A stretch of DNA of 64,000 nt, from positions 50,289 through 114,288 of the forward strand of contig JACQDE010000019.1 of assembly GCA_016201285.1 (NCBI GenBank), written 5' to 3'. The notes below the pieces were generated by a model that was given only the letters and a program-made list of their open reading frames with translations, made no database searches and had not been told where the DNA came from. Each line of letters starts with the position of its first letter. Within the stretch, counting starts at the first letter, position 1. A program made the translations under genes and the position numbers. The DNA is from Acidobacteriota bacterium (GTDB lineage Bacteria > Acidobacteriota > Terriglobia > Acidiferrales > UBA7541). This document shows positions 63,953-64,000 of this stretch, piece by piece.

Positions 63953-64000
63953 TTGGGGAACCACGGGCGATGGGAGTATCTGCGGGCGATTTATGGGCGC
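63953..64000 (+). mobile_element. Start of an IS transposase (integrase-core type), cut by the window edge
   Basis: TTG 63953 with GAGGAGG (63941-63947) 5 bases upstream begins MGNHGRWEYLRAIYGR, which resembles the N-terminus of DDE/integrase-core transposases common in Acidobacteriota and relatives. Only 16 codons are visible, so the family is a tentative call. Confidence 0.55.

Overview
The window comes from a high-GC, Gram-negative-type bacterium. Secreted proteins with tandem 'SATGLYTAP' Ig-like repeats, an exosortase/EpsI exopolysaccharide locus, a double-length ThyX and many GTAG-headed intergenic hairpins together suggest an Acidobacteriota soil bacterium. This is inference from gene content; no rRNA or other lineage marker is present.

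Layout. (1) 1-6540, plus strand: the end of a giant secreted protein (Ig repeats, then a DUF4091-like module, then a propeller-like module) and a separate secreted propeller-like protein. (2) 6560-33365, minus strand: an 18-gene exopolysaccharide block read from right to left: sigma-54-type regulator, Wza-like exporter, outer-membrane barrel, Wzz-like chain-length protein, ExeA-like ATPase, BY-kinase, initiating sugar transferase, AsnB-like amidotransferase, flippase, double glycosyltransferase, heparinase-like lyase, second AsnB, then (after a 219-base gap) a GT4, O-antigen polymerase/ligase, GT2, membrane GT-C-like protein, polyprenyl-P-mannose-synthase-like GT2 and a DUF4091 protein. (3) 33366-37906, plus strand: exosortase, EpsI and the PrsT-like TPR lipoprotein, diverging from the minus block. 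Both sides of the intergenic region carry a good -24/-12 (sigma-54) promoter. (4) 38016-40559: an AlgD/Ugd-type nucleotide-sugar dehydrogenase and a UDP-glucuronate-epimerase-like SDR, which supply uronic acid precursors. (5) 40651-43791: a GntR/YtrA regulator with its ABC exporter and small unknown genes. (6) 44081-56445: housekeeping and repair genes (rpmE, thyX, prfA, prmC, dinB, a PP2C phosphatase, cca, lon) and a frameshifted ORF6N gene. (7) 56603-63776: a YfiR-like periplasmic protein abutting a 1428-residue hybrid histidine kinase, two unknown genes and a PuuD-like membrane protein. The last ~140 bases are the left end of an insertion sequence.

How it fits together. Regions 2-4 look like one system. 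UDP/GDP-uronic acids are made, assembled on a lipid carrier, perhaps amidated by the two AsnB-like enzymes, flipped, polymerised and exported through a Wza/barrel route. A surface-protein sorting enzyme (exosortase) is built in the same locus. No PEP-CTERM substrate is visible in the window.

Most notable points: the giant protein is a fusion of two modules that the neighbouring genes encode separately; the local sigma-54-type regulator lacks the GAFTGA loop although both flanking promoters look sigma-54 dependent; the ThyX has its signature motif divided between two halves; two ORF6N-associated palindromes keep perfect arms with different inner sequences; and dispersed GTAG hairpins share a head and loop but not a stem.
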